DNA from: Frigidibacter mobilis
GTDB taxonomy: Bacteria > Pseudomonadota > Alphaproteobacteria > Rhodobacterales > Rhodobacteraceae
Assembly (NCBI RefSeq): GCF_001620265.1
Contig: NZ_CP012661.1
Coordinates: 868,001-932,000 of the forward strand
Direction of reading: 5' to 3'
Length of the DNA: 64,000 nt
The notes under the pieces were generated by a model. That model was given only the letters and a program-made list of their open reading frames with translations, ran no database searches and was not told the origin of the DNA. A program made the translations under genes and the position numbers. Positions 37,685 to 48,691 of the stretch are shown piece after piece. The stretch's first letter is position 1. Every line of letters starts with the position of its first letter.

Positions 37685-39127
<1,443 letters not shown>

Positions 39128-39136
39128 GGGGGCACA

Positions 39137-39568
39137 ATGGCCGACACGATGCAGTTCGACCTCGTCTCGCCCGAGCGGAAGCTTGCTTCCGTTCAGGCGC
39201 GCGAGGTGCGCATTCCCGGTGCGGAGGGTGACCTTACCGCCATGCCGGGCCATGCGCCGATGATCACGACGCTGCGGCCGGGCATCCTGACCGTGATCTC
39301 TGCCGAGGGCAGCACCGACTATGCGGTGACCGGCGGGTTTGCCGAGATCACGGGCGACAGCGTTTCGGTCCTGGCCGAGCGCAGCCTGCCGACGGCCGAG
39401 ATGACGCAGGCCGTCTACAGCACGATGATCGCCGAGGCGAAGCAGCAGCATGAAAGCGCCCGCGAGCTTGCCGGCGAAGAGGCGGTGGAAGCTGCCGCCA
39501 AGCTGCTGGCCGACATGATGGCAATGGGCACGCATATCGGGCTGGACCCGCATCAAGCGTCGCTCTGA
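39137..39568 (+). CDS. atpC: ATP synthase F1 epsilon subunit
   Basis: 143 residues. Beta-barrel N-terminal domain with [26 protein letters not shown], and [16 protein letters not shown]. The C-terminal helical part ([19 protein letters not shown]) is present. Regulatory stalk subunit that can block hydrolysis. Last gene of the operon and followed by a hairpin at 39591. Confidence 0.96.
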   Translation: MADTMQFDLVSPERKLASVQAREVRIPGAEGDLTAMPGHAPMITTLRPGILTVISAEGSTDYAVTGGFAEITGDSVSVLAERSLPTAEMTQAVYSTMIAEAKQQHESARELAGEEAVEAAAKLLADMMAMGTHIGLDPHQASL

Positions 39569-39590
39569 CCCTGGCCGATGAAGTTTTTGC

Positions 39591-39618
39591 AAAGCCCCGG
39601 GCGACCGGGGCTTTGTGC
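39591..39618 (+). terminator. Terminator after the atp operon
   Basis: AAAGCCCCGG pairs perfectly with CCGGGGCTTT across a GCGA loop; T tract is weak (GTGCTTTCC). Confidence 0.7.
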
Positions 39619-39673
39619 TTTCCAGGGAAGCCTTTACACAGCAGAATAACATGGGGCAGGGCAGGGGCGGGCG

Positions 39674-40024
39674 ATGCGGCGTCTGAGCAAATTTCTCGTG
39701 GGCGTCGATCAGGGCTCTATCATCCTGTTTTCCGACTACCAGCATGGCGGCGCAATGTGGACGGGATCGGGCCCGCGCGAGCTGCGCCAGCTGGTATCAT
39801 TCTCGGAACGCTATGCCACGCCGCCCGCGGTGCAGGTGACGATCTCGATGTGGGACATGGACAAGAAGTCCAACCAGCGGGCCGACATTTCCGCCGACAT
39901 GGTCACGGAAGAGGGATTTGCCGTGGTGTTCCGCACCTGGGACGACACCCGCGTTGCACGGGTGCGCGCCGACTGGCTGGCGATCGGCGAATTGCCCAGT
40001 GACGACGACTGGGACATTCGCTGA
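39674..40024 (+). CDS. H-type lectin domain protein
   Basis: 116 residues with an H-type lectin domain (PF09458): ELRQLVSFSERYATPPAVQV, then ISMWDMDKKSNQRADISADM, and GFAVVFRTWDDTRVARVRAD. This family binds GalNAc-like sugars in animals. Here there is no signal peptide, so a cytoplasmic position is expected and sugar binding is uncertain. A homologue commonly follows the atp operon in Rhodobacterales. It is convergent with prs. Confidence 0.85.
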   Translation: MRRLSKFLVGVDQGSIILFSDYQHGGAMWTGSGPRELRQLVSFSERYATPPAVQVTISMWDMDKKSNQRADISADMVTEEGFAVVFRTWDDTRVARVRADWLAIGELPSDDDWDIR

Positions 40025-40037
40025 CCGCGCCCCATGC

Positions 40038-41057
40038 TCAACCGCGGGTGTAGAGGCCTTCGTAGATCGGCACGAGCGTGTCGGTCTCGAACAGCGAGGA
40101 CACGCTGGTGCCGTTCCAGGTGTTCAGGATCGCCTGCGCGAACATCGGTGCGGTGGGCACGATGCGGATATTGGCACAGGCCTTGACCGCGGCGGTGGGT
40201 TCGATGGAATCGGTGATGACAAGGTTCTTCATCACCGATTTGGAAATGCGCTCCACCGCCGGGCCCGACAGCACGCCGTGGGTGATATAGCTGTGCACCT
40301 CGGTCGCGCCGGCCTCCATCAGAACTTCGGCGGCCTTGCACAGGGTGCCGGCCGTGTCGCACATGTCATCGACGATGATGCAGGTCTTGCCCGTGACCTC
40401 GCCGATCACCGTCATGCCCGCCACTTCGCCGGCCTTCTCGCGCCGCTTGTCGACGATCGCCAGCGGGGCATTGATCCGCTTGGCGAGTTCGCGCGCCCGC
40501 GCCACGCCGCCGACATCGGGCGAGACGATCATCAGCTCGTCCATCCGGTTCCTGAAGTTGTGCTCGATATCCAGCGCGAAGATCGGGGCGGCATAGAGGT
40601 TGTCCACCGGGATGTCGAAGAAGCCCTGGATCTGGGCGGCGTGCAGGTCCAGCGTCAGCACCCGGTCGATGCCGGCCTCGGTGATGAGGTTGGCGACCAG
40701 CTTGGCCGAAATCGGCGTGCGGGCCTTGGACCGGCGATCCTGCCGCGCATAGCCGAAATAGGGGATCACGGCAGTGATGCGCGCGGCGGAGGAGCGGCGC
40801 AGCGCATCGGTGATGATGAGCAGTTCCATCAGGTTGTCATTGGCGGGGTTCGAGGTGGACTGCACGATGAACATGTCCTCGCCGCGGACATTCTCGAAGA
40901 CCTCGACGAAAATCTCCTGGTCGTTGAACCGCTCGACCCTTGCATCGACAAGTCCGACGGACATTCCGCGATGCATCGACATCCGCCGCGCGATGGCGGT
41001 GGCAAGCGGGCGGTTGGCATTGCCGGAGATGATCTTCGGCTCGGTGATGACAGGCAT
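40038..41057 (-). CDS. prs: Ribose-phosphate pyrophosphokinase (PRPP synthetase)
   Basis: Makes PRPP from ribose 5-phosphate and ATP for purine, pyrimidine, histidine and tryptophan synthesis. 339 residues from ATG 41057. Seen: [54 protein letters not shown] (catalytic loop), [20 protein letters not shown], and the PRPP motif [13 protein letters not shown]. Slightly longer than E. coli Prs (315) because of an insertion around residue 215-235, as in alphaproteobacterial homologues. Confidence 0.96.
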   Translation of the reverse strand: MPVITEPKIISGNANRPLATAIARRMSMHRGMSVGLVDARVERFNDQEIFVEVFENVRGEDMFIVQSTSNPANDNLMELLIITDALRRSSAARITAVIPYFGYARQDRRSKARTPISAKLVANLITEAGIDRVLTLDLHAAQIQGFFDIPVDNLYAAPIFALDIEHNFRNRMDELMIVSPDVGGVARARELAKRINAPLAIVDKRREKAGEVAGMTVIGEVTGKTCIIVDDMCDTAGTLCKAAEVLMEAGATEVHSYITHGVLSGPAVERISKSVMKNLVITDSIEPTAAVKACANIRIVPTAPMFAQAILNTWNGTSVSSLFETDTLVPIYEGLYTRG

Positions 41058-41206
41058 GGGGAATGTCCTTCGGGGCGGCGGCGAATTACGGATTCGTGAC
41101 ATTGCCCCCGCCTTAGCACCGGGCTAGCCTTGCCGCAAACCGCTCATGCGGTTTTCGTGGCGCCTGGTTAGGATCGGGCGCCTGTGTCACTGGGGGCGAG
41201 GGCGCG

Positions 41207-42022
41207 ATGCGGGATGGTTCGGGGCCGGCGGCCTTCGTGCAGCAGTTCGGGCAGGGGCCGCGCGCGGCGCTTGGCATCCATTGCTCGCTGGCGCATTCGG
41301 GGGCCTGGGCGCCGCTGATGGCGGTGCTGGACGGGCGGCTGACGATGACCGCCTTCGACCTGCCGGGGCATGGCCGGTCGGCGCCGTGGGAACCGGGGCT
41401 GTGGGGCGGCGCGGATTACATCGGCGCAGCGCGTGCCACGGCGCTGGAGCTGCTGCGGCAGGCGGGCGGGCCGGTGGATGTGATCGGCCATTCCTTCGGC
41501 GCGCTGGTGGCACTGGCGGCAGCGCTGGAAGCGCCGGAGCGGGTGCGCACGCTGACACTGATCGAGCCGGTGCTGTTCGCGGCGCTGAAGGATGGCCCGC
41601 ATTGGCCCGCCTATCTGGCCGAGTCCGCGCCGTTCCGCGCGGCGATGCAGGCAGGCGACGCGCCCCTGGCGGCAGAGGTGTTCGTCGGCCAATGGGGCAA
41701 CGGCCAGCCCTGGGCCAGCGTCGATGCGCGCCAGCGCGGCAATTTCATCCAGCGTATCGGGCTGCTGACGGACATCGCCCCGTCGAATGAAGCCGATTCG
41801 GCCGGGTTGATGCGGCCCGGGCGGCTTGAGGCGCTGGCAATGCCGGTGCTGCTGATCCGCGGCGACCGCTCACCCGCGTCTATCCCGGCGCTGATGGAGG
41901 TGCTGGCGGGCCGGATCCCCGGCGCACGGCTGGAGGTGGTGGCGGGCGCCGGGCATATGCTGCCGCTGACCCATCCGGGAGAGGTGGCGGCGCTGATCGG
42001 CGCCCATCTCAGCCGCGGATAA
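41207..42022 (+). CDS. Alpha/beta hydrolase
   Basis: 271 residues. Nucleophile elbow GHSFG near residue 95, oxyanion-side FDLPGHGRSAPWE near residue 49, and the catalytic His in GAGHMLPLTHPGE near residue 247. Asp is probably in IRGDRSP. The substrate is not evident. The ATG has GAGGGCG upstream. It converges on the threonine aldolase gene and overlaps its end by 14 bp. Confidence 0.85.
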   Translation: MRDGSGPAAFVQQFGQGPRAALGIHCSLAHSGAWAPLMAVLDGRLTMTAFDLPGHGRSAPWEPGLWGGADYIGAARATALELLRQAGGPVDVIGHSFGALVALAAALEAPERVRTLTLIEPVLFAALKDGPHWPAYLAESAPFRAAMQAGDAPLAAEVFVGQWGNGQPWASVDARQRGNFIQRIGLLTDIAPSNEADSAGLMRPGRLEALAMPVLLIRGDRSPASIPALMEVLAGRIPGARLEVVAGAGHMLPLTHPGEVAALIGAHLSRG

Positions 42023-43061
42023 GCGCCACGAAATCGTCCACGTCGGCGTCGGTCGTGGACCACGAACAGACCAGCCGCGCCGCCAGCGCCTCATCGTCGG
42101 GGCCCTCCATCGACTGATCGCCGGGCCAGAGGTAATAGGCCGCGCCTGCCGCCTGCGCGCGCCGATGCCCGGCGCGGGGGAAGGCGGCAAAGACCGCATT
42201 GGCCTCACAGGGATGCACCAGGCTGGTCTGCGGGGCGGCCAGCAGCGCGGATGACAGCCGGGCCGCCGCCGCATTGGCCTGGCCCGCCAGACGCAGCCAG
42301 AGCCCGTCGGTGAGGTAGGCCTCCATCTGGGCGGACAGGAAGCGGTGCTTGGAGAACAGATGCCCGCCGCGCTTGCGCCGCAGCTCGAACTCGCGCGCAC
42401 GGGCCGGATCGAAGATCACCACCGCCTCGACCCCCATGCAGCCGTTCTTGGTGCCGCCGAAGGACAGCACGTCGACGCCGGCCTTCCACGTCATCTCGGC
42501 CGGGGTGGCGCCGGTGGCGACGATGGCATTGGCAAAGCGCGCGCCGTCCATGTGGACGGGCAGGCCGAAGCCGCGCGCCACATCCGCCAGCGCCTTCACC
42601 TCGGAGGGGAAGAACACGGTGCCGTTTTCGGTGGCGTTGGTGATCGTCACCATGCCCCGCTGCACATTGTGGATCCCGCCGCGGCCGATGAAGTTGATCG
42701 CCTTGTGCAGGCCCTCGGGCGTCATCTTGGCATGGGCGCCCTCGACCAGCACCAGCTTGGCACCGTTCGTGTAGAATTCCGGCGCGCCGCATTCGTCTTC
42801 TTCCACATGGGCGTTGCGATGGCAGAACACCGCGCCCCAGGGCTGGGTCAGGATCGCCAGCGACAGCGCATTGGCCGCGGTGCCGGTGGCCACCAGATAG
42901 ACTGCCGCCTCGGGCGCCTCGAAGATCTCGCGGAGCTTCGCGCGCACCCTGTCCATGATCGGATCATTGCCATAGGGGGCGGCGTAGCCGGTATTAGCGG
43001 CCTGCAGCGCGGCCATCACCTCGGGTGCGGCGGCGGAGGTGTTGTCGGAGGCGAAGTTCAT
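42009..43061 (-). CDS. Low-specificity L-threonine aldolase family protein
   Basis: 350 residues, fold-type I PLP enzyme that cleaves threonine or allo-threonine to glycine and acetaldehyde. Seen: MNFASDNTSAAAPEVM, YLVATGTAANALSLA, CHRNAHVEEDECGAPEF, HMDGARFANAI, and the PLP-lysine SFGGTKNGCMGVEAVV. Resembles LtaE/GLY1 family members. Its ATG starts right after the ycgN stop with no gap, so the two may be co-transcribed. Confidence 0.92.
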   Translation of the reverse strand: MNFASDNTSAAAPEVMAALQAANTGYAAPYGNDPIMDRVRAKLREIFEAPEAAVYLVATGTAANALSLAILTQPWGAVFCHRNAHVEEDECGAPEFYTNGAKLVLVEGAHAKMTPEGLHKAINFIGRGGIHNVQRGMVTITNATENGTVFFPSEVKALADVARGFGLPVHMDGARFANAIVATGATPAEMTWKAGVDVLSFGGTKNGCMGVEAVVIFDPARAREFELRRKRGGHLFSKHRFLSAQMEAYLTDGLWLRLAGQANAAAARLSSALLAAPQTSLVHPCEANAVFAAFPRAGHRRAQAAGAAYYLWPGDQSMEGPDDEALAARLVCSWSTTDADVDDFVALIRG

Positions 43062-43520
43062 TCACAGATCCTCGATGATATAGTCGTCCCAGTCTTCTTC
43101 GGGCACGTTGAATTCCGGCACCGTCCAGCCCTGCACCGATTGACCCGCGGCATGAACCGAATTGGGATCGCCCGAGATCAGCGGGTGCCAGTCGAACAGC
43201 GGCTGGCCCTGATGGCGCAGGCGGTAGGCGCAGGTCGAGGGCATCCAGTAGGCAATCTTGCTGATCGTCGCTGGCGACAGGCGCACGCAATCGGGCACGA
43301 ACTGGTGGCGGATCTCGTAGTTGGAGCAGCGGCAGCTTTGCCCGTCCAGCAGCTTGCAGGCGATGTTGGTGAAGGCGATCTCGTTGGTGTCTTCGTACTC
43401 GATCTTGTTCAGGCAGCACTTGCCGCAGCCGTCGCACAGCGCCTCCCATTCGGTGGGGTTCAGGCGGTTCAGCGGCAGTGTCCAGAACTCGGGGCGGAGG
43501 GGGGGGGCAGGGCGTTTCAT
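43062..43520 (-). CDS. YcgN-family cysteine-cluster protein
   Basis: 152 residues, UPF0260/YcgN type. CDGCGKCCLNKIEYEDTNE and CRCSNYEIRHQFVPDC form the conserved Cys clusters and could hold zinc or an iron-sulfur cluster. C-terminal EEDWDDYIIEDL is typical. Function unknown despite wide conservation. Upstream neighbour ribF is on the same strand with a 52-bp gap. Confidence 0.9.
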   Translation of the reverse strand: MKRPAPPLRPEFWTLPLNRLNPTEWEALCDGCGKCCLNKIEYEDTNEIAFTNIACKLLDGQSCRCSNYEIRHQFVPDCVRLSPATISKIAYWMPSTCAYRLRHQGQPLFDWHPLISGDPNSVHAAGQSVQGWTVPEFNVPEEDWDDYIIEDL

Positions 43521-43572
43521 CGCGCGGGACAGTGCCGCATGCGGCGGCGGAAGGAAAGGGGCGGCCTTGGGA

Positions 43573-44499
43573 TCAAAGCCCGGCCAGGATGGCGCGGGCC
43601 TGCGTGCAATCGGCGGCCATCTGGTCCATGAGCGCCGGCAGCCCGTCGAACTTCATCTCGGGGCGCAGATAGTCCACGAAAGCGACCGACAGGTGGCGCC
43701 CATAAAGATCGCCTGAGAAGTCGAACAGGAAGCTCTCAAGGTTGGGTGTGTTGGTCCCGAACATCGGGCGGACGCCAAGGCTGGCCGCGCCGCCATAGCT
43801 GCCGGCCTGAGGCCCCTCCAGCACATCGACCTTCACCGCATAGACGCCGAGGCGGGGCAGATGCAGCCCGTCAACCCCCATGTTCGCGGTGGGATAGCCA
43901 AGCTCGCGCCCGCGCTTTTCGCCGTGGACCACCTCGCCCTCGATGCGGTGCCAGTGGCCCAGCATCCGGGCGGCATCGCGCGGGCGGCCCTCGGACAGGG
44001 CGGTGCGGATCGCGGTCGAGGAAATCTCCTGACCTTCGAGCCCGACCAGTTCGGCAATGGTCACGCCAAAGCCATAGCGGGCGCCGAACTCCTGCAGCCT
44101 GGCGACGGTGCCGCGGCGGCCTTTGCCGAAGCAGAAATCGGCGCCGACGGTAACGTGGGAGACCCCAAGGCCTTCGGCCAGCACCTCGCGGGCGAAGGTC
44201 TCTGCCTCCATCCCGGCAAGGCGCGCATCGAAGGGTAGCTCATAAAGCCCGTCCACCCCCAGTTTTTCCAGCCGATTCGCGCGGGATTCGGCGTTCATCA
44301 GCCGGAAGGGGGGGGCATCGGGTGCGAAGTATTCCCGCGGATGCGGCTCGAAGGTCAGCACCCCCAGCGGGGCGCCGGGGCGGCGGGCCTGCGCGATCAC
44401 TGCCTGATGCCCGATATGGACACCGTCGAAATTGCCCATCGCAATCGAGGCGCCGCGGTCGGCGTCGGAAAGCCCGGTCCAGTCGGTCAGTCTGCGCAT
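43573..44499 (-). CDS. ribF: Bifunctional riboflavin kinase/FAD synthetase
   Basis: Two steps from riboflavin to FMN and FAD. 308 residues. The N-terminal FMN adenylyltransferase domain has MGNFDGVHIGHQAVI and SSTAIRTALSEGRP; the C-terminal kinase domain has GRELGYPTANMGV and FLFDFSGDLYGRHLSVAFV. Both active sites look complete. Start at ATG 44499 gives MRRLTDWTGLSD; some 31 bp after the next upstream maoC stop. Confidence 0.95.
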   Translation of the reverse strand: MRRLTDWTGLSDADRGASIAMGNFDGVHIGHQAVIAQARRPGAPLGVLTFEPHPREYFAPDAPPFRLMNAESRANRLEKLGVDGLYELPFDARLAGMEAETFAREVLAEGLGVSHVTVGADFCFGKGRRGTVARLQEFGARYGFGVTIAELVGLEGQEISSTAIRTALSEGRPRDAARMLGHWHRIEGEVVHGEKRGRELGYPTANMGVDGLHLPRLGVYAVKVDVLEGPQAGSYGGAASLGVRPMFGTNTPNLESFLFDFSGDLYGRHLSVAFVDYLRPEMKFDGLPALMDQMAADCTQARAILAGL

Positions 44500-44530
44500 C
44501 GTCCCCCGGGGCGGGGAGCGGCCCGCCGGA

Positions 44531-44980
44531 TCAGTCGAATTTGCGGCTTGGCGCCAGAACCACGGCCTCGCCCTTCAGGACGACGGTATCGCCCACGGCG
44601 CAGTGGGTTTCAAGGGTCACGCGGCGCTTGGCATGGTCGATAGCGATCACCTTCACCTCGGCATAGACCATGTCGCCGGGGCGGACGGGGGCCATGAACT
44701 TCAGCGTCTGGCCCAGATAGACGGTGCCGTGGCCGGGCAGCTGTTCGCCGATCACCGCCGAGATCAGGCCGGCAGTCAGCATCCCGTGAGCGATGCGGCC
44801 ACCAAAGATGGTGTCCTGGGCATAGCTTTCGTCAAGATGCACCGGGTTGCGGTCGGTCGAGACCTCGGCGAACAGCTCGATGTCGCGGTCGGTCACTTCC
44901 TTGCGCAGATAGCGCACCATGCCGATTTCGAGATCCTCGATGCAGATCGTGCCGCGGGGAAAGTTGTCCAGCATCGTCAT
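44531..44980 (-). CDS. MaoC-family (R)-hydratase-like dehydratase
   Basis: 149 residues, hot-dog fold. The MaoC signature FAEVSTDRNPVHLDESYAQD with the catalytic Asp and His is near residues 41-60, then GRIAHGMLTAGL. Such small single-domain proteins are enoyl-CoA hydratases or acyl dehydratases (PhaJ-like). The exact substrate is unknown. The ATG at 44980 is followed by a second two codons on; either could start. Same strand as ribF, so maybe co-transcribed. Confidence 0.88.
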   Translation of the reverse strand: MTMLDNFPRGTICIEDLEIGMVRYLRKEVTDRDIELFAEVSTDRNPVHLDESYAQDTIFGGRIAHGMLTAGLISAVIGEQLPGHGTVYLGQTLKFMAPVRPGDMVYAEVKVIAIDHAKRRVTLETHCAVGDTVVLKGEAVVLAPSRKFD

Positions 44981-45116
44981 GAGTCCCGGCCTTGAGTATG
45001 TTGCGGTGCAGCATAGCACTGCCGGCCGGGATGGCGCAACCGGAGTGGAGCAACTAATCGTCATTTTTGCGCGAATTATGGCAATAATGTTACTTCACGG
45101 ACTCGGCGGCGCCTGC

Positions 45117-45995
45117 TCAGCGCAGGCGCCCGATCGCGTATTGTGGCATCATCTGCTGCTCTGCCAGCCAGCGGTCCAGCGCGGCAGCGTCCGGATTTTC
45201 AACATCATTTCCAAAGGCTTCCGCGGCAAGCCCGCCGGTGATGAACAGGGTGTCGATGCCCTCGCCGAGACCGCCCTCCACATCGGTGCGGATGCCGTCG
45301 CCGATGGCCAGCAGGCGCGGTTCCTCGACACCGCCGAGCGCGGCGAGGCGGCGGCGGGCGAGGTCGTAGATGGGCGGGTGCGGCTTGCCGAAATAGAGGC
45401 TCTCGCCGCCCATCCCGGTGTAGAGCTGCGCGAGTGCGCCGGCGCAGTAGATGCGCTGGTCGCCCATGTCGACCACGATGTCGGGATTGGCACAGAGCAG
45501 CTTCAGCCCGTTTGTCTTGGCCAGCAGGAACCGGGCGCGGTAGTCGTCGGGCGTCTCGGTCAGATCATCGAAGAGGCCGGTGCAGACGATGCCCTCGGCC
45601 TCGTCCAGCGGCACAAGCTCGATGGCGGGGGCATCCGACCATTCGGGCGGTATCTCTTTGAAAAAGTTCAGGTCCTTGTCAGCCCCGACGAACCAGACCT
45701 TGCGCCCGACAGCGCCTGCGAACATCGCGTCCTGCGCCGCATCGCCCGAGGAGACGACCACGTCCCAGGCGTCGCGGGGCACGCCCATCCGGTCCAGCTG
45801 CAGGGTCACATCGGCGTTGGGGCGGGGGGCGTTGGTCAGCAGCACCACCTTGCCGCCGCCCGCCCGGAACGCCTGCAGCGCGGCCACGGCCGCCGGATAG
45901 GGGGCGATGCCGTTGTGCAGGCACCCCCACAGATCGCAGAGCAGCGCGTCATACTGAGGGGCGATCTCGGACAGCGAGGAGAGGATGCGGGTCAT
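45117..45995 (-). CDS. HAD-family hydrolase (TIGR01459, NagD/UmpH-like)
   Basis: 292 residues. The catalytic motif I is LLCDLWGCLHNG near residue 18-29 with the first Asp as nucleophile and Asp +2 replaced by Trp, as usual in this subfamily. Motif II LLTNAPRP; motif III-IV YFGKPHPPIYDLA and AIGDGIRTDVEGG. The substrate is not known; the subfamily is fairly specific to alphaproteobacteria. It is divergent from a membrane protein gene across a 231-bp region with an inverted repeat. Confidence 0.88.
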   Translation of the reverse strand: MTRILSSLSEIAPQYDALLCDLWGCLHNGIAPYPAAVAALQAFRAGGGKVVLLTNAPRPNADVTLQLDRMGVPRDAWDVVVSSGDAAQDAMFAGAVGRKVWFVGADKDLNFFKEIPPEWSDAPAIELVPLDEAEGIVCTGLFDDLTETPDDYRARFLLAKTNGLKLLCANPDIVVDMGDQRIYCAGALAQLYTGMGGESLYFGKPHPPIYDLARRRLAALGGVEEPRLLAIGDGIRTDVEGGLGEGIDTLFITGGLAAEAFGNDVENPDAAALDRWLAEQQMMPQYAIGRLR

Positions 45996-46015
45996 GGGGA
46001 AACCTTCGGAGGGGG

Positions 46016-46054
46016 CATATGGAAAGCGTCTGGAAAAGATATGGTTTCCATATG
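46016..46054. promoter_or_regulatory. 10-bp inverted repeat in a divergent promoter region
   Basis: CATATGGAAA (46016-46025) pairs perfectly with TTTCCATATG (46045-46054), 20 bp before the HAD gene start. It could be an operator or a weak hairpin. Confidence 0.4.
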
Positions 46055-46226
46055 GCAAGTTTGCGGGGCGCGCCATACGCAGCCGGGCGGATGTCTCTCA
46101 CCGGCGCGCCAAACTGGCCGTGCTGCATCTGCGCTGTTGGGTGCCCCGAACACCTCATCATCAGGTCACATATTCGCCAAGCTTTCGACCTTTCGTTCCG
46201 CACGAACAATTGTGGATGGAACTCCT

Positions 46227-47543
46227 GTGGAGCAGATTCTGTTAACCGCCGCTTCTCTGGTCTCAGTGCTCGCCCTGGCCGGGCTGATCTATCCGTTTCG
46301 ACCGTTTGGCAAGCGACGAAACGCCCTGCTTGCCTTCGTTGGGTGCCTCCTCGTTGTCGGGGCCCTGAAGCCGGATGCGGGCGCTGACCGGACGGCAGGA
46401 ACCGTTGCCGTGGCGGAGGTGAAACCCGAGCTTGGGGTCGCTTCTGCGGGTGCTACCGAAACCGAGGTCAAGGTGGCTTCCGATCCGCAAGCACGATACT
46501 TCGCCTATGATCTGACCCGGCGCGACGACGGGCTGGTCGAGGTCTCCACGCGGCGGGTGGGGCCATCGGGCACCTCCTTTGCCATTCGTCTGGTGCAGTG
46601 CGACCCGCTCATGTTTGCCTATCTTGCCGAGGCGGACACGAAGAGCGATCTGCGCCGTAGCGCTGTCCCTGCGTTCTCGGTGCTGGTGGATGGGTCCATT
46701 TCCGATGTCATTTCGCGTTACGCCTGCGAGGCCGCCGACAAGATCAGCCCGCCGGCCGAGCGGAATGTGCGACCCGCCGCCGTGCAGAGTGATCTTGAGG
46801 CGGAGGCGGTGGAGCAACAGCAGGCCCTGCGCGATGCAGTGGAGGCGCGGCTATGGGAGCGTGCCAGGGCCGAGTTGCGGACATTGACCTCGGCGGGACT
46901 TGCGACCGAAGCGTTCAAGTCGGAAATCGAGGAGAGGCTGCTTGCCCTAGTGCGGCCGTTGTCGGCCAGCGAGCGGGACGCGAATCTTCAGGGCTACGAA
47001 TTGCTGGCTGCCCTCCGCCCGGAGAACGCAACCTACATCCGGAAGGTGGAGCAGTATCAGCAAGCGATCGAAGCGGCTCGGACTCAGGCGGTGACGCGGC
47101 TGCGCAAGTCAGAGGACCGGATCGAAGGCATCACCTGGTATCAGCATCCGAACCAGCCGAAGTACCTCAACAGCCGTTCGACGGCCTATCTTTACATCGG
47201 AAGACGCGGCGAAGCGGGACCGCCCTTCCTCCGCCTAAACATTCAGTACACCGCCTCGGAGTGGCTCTTCGTGCGCCATGTGATCGCCTGGCATGACGGG
47301 ATCAAGGAACCCCTGACCTCGGGTCCGTTCGAGCGGGACAACAACAGCGTAATCTGGGAGTGGGTAGATGTGGCGCCGAGTGCTGTTCAGGTCGAGATTC
47401 TGCGCTCGCTTGCGGGCGCGAAAGAGGCCGTCCTGCGCTTTGAGGGCGATAAGTATCGCCGGGATGTGACGCTATCCGCAGGTGACAAGGCCGCCTTGCG
47501 GGAGGTGCTGGAGGCCTTTGAGGTCATGCACAACGGGATGTGA
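46227..47543 (+). CDS. Membrane-anchored protein of unknown function
   Basis: About 438 residues from GTG 46227 (GTG 46212 is also in frame). Two N-terminal hydrophobic segments (about residues 2-22 and 27-44) and then a large soluble part; residues about 165-290 look helical. A C-terminal conserved-looking region has LKSRSTAYLYIGRRG-like sequence (RSTAYLYIGRRGEAGPPFL), EWLFVRHVIAWHDG and LRFEGDKYRRDVTLS. I do not recognise it. Its G+C is a little lower than its neighbours. Confidence 0.65.
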   Translation: MEQILLTAASLVSVLALAGLIYPFRPFGKRRNALLAFVGCLLVVGALKPDAGADRTAGTVAVAEVKPELGVASAGATETEVKVASDPQARYFAYDLTRRDDGLVEVSTRRVGPSGTSFAIRLVQCDPLMFAYLAEADTKSDLRRSAVPAFSVLVDGSISDVISRYACEAADKISPPAERNVRPAAVQSDLEAEAVEQQQALRDAVEARLWERARAELRTLTSAGLATEAFKSEIEERLLALVRPLSASERDANLQGYELLAALRPENATYIRKVEQYQQAIEAARTQAVTRLRKSEDRIEGITWYQHPNQPKYLNSRSTAYLYIGRRGEAGPPFLRLNIQYTASEWLFVRHVIAWHDGIKEPLTSGPFERDNNSVIWEWVDVAPSAVQVEILRSLAGAKEAVLRFEGDKYRRDVTLSAGDKAALREVLEAFEVMHNGM

Positions 47544-47580
47544 CAGGGTGGGGATACACAGCCCGGCCGGGGGCAGGCAG

Positions 47581-47607
47581 AAAAAGGGCGCCCGAGGGGG
47601 CGCCCTT
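47581..47607 (-). terminator. Rho-independent terminator of ppaC
   Basis: Minus strand reads AAGGGCGCCC, loop, GGGCGCCCTT then TTT, 10 bp after the ppaC stop. The plus-strand complement could also stop the gene at 46227-47543. Confidence 0.85.
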
Positions 47608-47616
47608 GTCGGTCTC

Positions 47617-48533
47617 TCAGAGCTTCAGCGCCGGGATGATCTGTTTCTTGCGGCTCATGATGCCGGGCAGCACCACGGTGTCGCCGGTGACGGTGCAGCC
47701 GAAGCTGGCCTCGGCGATGCGCTTGACCAGGTCGTTCGGGACCAGCAGCGTGGCTTCCTCGCGCAGGATGTCGATGACGAACAGCATGACATGCTCGGCG
47801 CCGTCTTCGGTGGCGACGGCAGGCATGGCAGCCATCAGGCTGGCCTTGCGGTCGAGCACGACCTTCGGCGCGGTGGTTTCCAGGACCGAGATCCGCAGCT
47901 CGGTGCCGTCGATGGTGTATTCCTTGGAGTCCATCCGCAGCAATTCCGCATCCGAGAAGGCCGAGACATCGGACTTGGCGGCGAAGAGCTCGGCGGCGAA
48001 ATCGGGGATCGAGAGGCCAAGGTCTGCGGCCAGCTTCTCCGCCACGGCGCGGTCATGCGGGGTGGTGGTGGGCGAGCGGAATTCCAGCGTGTCGGACAGG
48101 ATGCAGGACAGCATCGCACCCTTGATCCCGCGCGGGGCGCGGGCCAGATCGGCGCCGATCAGATCGTGCAGGATGGTCGCGGTGCAGGCCAGCGGCCGGA
48201 TGGTGATGTCGATCGGGGTGCGGGTCTTGAGGCCGCCGACCAGCATGTGATGGTCGATGATGCCGAGGATCTTCGCGTCATTGATCGAGGGGGCAGTTCG
48301 GCCGGGTTGTTGGTGTCGACGATGACCACGCTGTCCTCGGCGGTGACGTCCGCGATGATCTCCGGCTTGGGCAGGTCCCAATGGGTCAGCATGAAGGCCG
48401 CTTCGGTGTTCGGCTCGCCGAGCAGCACCGGGGTGGCGGGGGTGCCGTTCACCTCGGTCAGATACCAGGCCCAGATGATGGGCGAGCCGGTGGAATCGGT
48501 GTCGGGGGATTTGTGGCCGAGAACCTTGATCAT
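47617..48533 (-). pseudogene. ppaC: Manganese-dependent inorganic pyrophosphatase, frame broken by one missing base
   Basis: Family II DHH pyrophosphatase. The first part has LGHKSPDTDSTGSPI with metal-binding Asp residues and VVIVDTNNPAEL; after AELP the frame is lost at GGGGG 48289-48293 and resumes as SINDAKILGIIDHHMLVGG with the DHH motif. The C-terminal DHHA2 domain ends SRKKQIIPAL. Adding one G restores 305 residues, the normal length. It is presumably functional, given that both parts are intact. Confidence 0.88.
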
Positions 48534-48650
48534 GAATGTGTTCCTTCGGGTCGTGCCGCGCTGGCAGCATGGAATGCGCCCGCCTTATAGGCGCTGCAGC
48601 ATGGGTTGTCACCGGGGAAGGGCGGCGTTGCCCCTCGGCGGCCGCTGGCC

Positions 48651-48670
48651 GCTCCCCCGGGATATTTTTT
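48651..48670. repeat. Dispersed intergenic element, copy 3 (partial)
   Basis: CCGGGATATTTTTT preceded by a GGCGGCC/GGCCGC inverted repeat, as in copy 2 near 14213. Confidence 0.5.
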
Positions 48671-48691
48671 CCCGCAAGAATGGAGCCGCGA

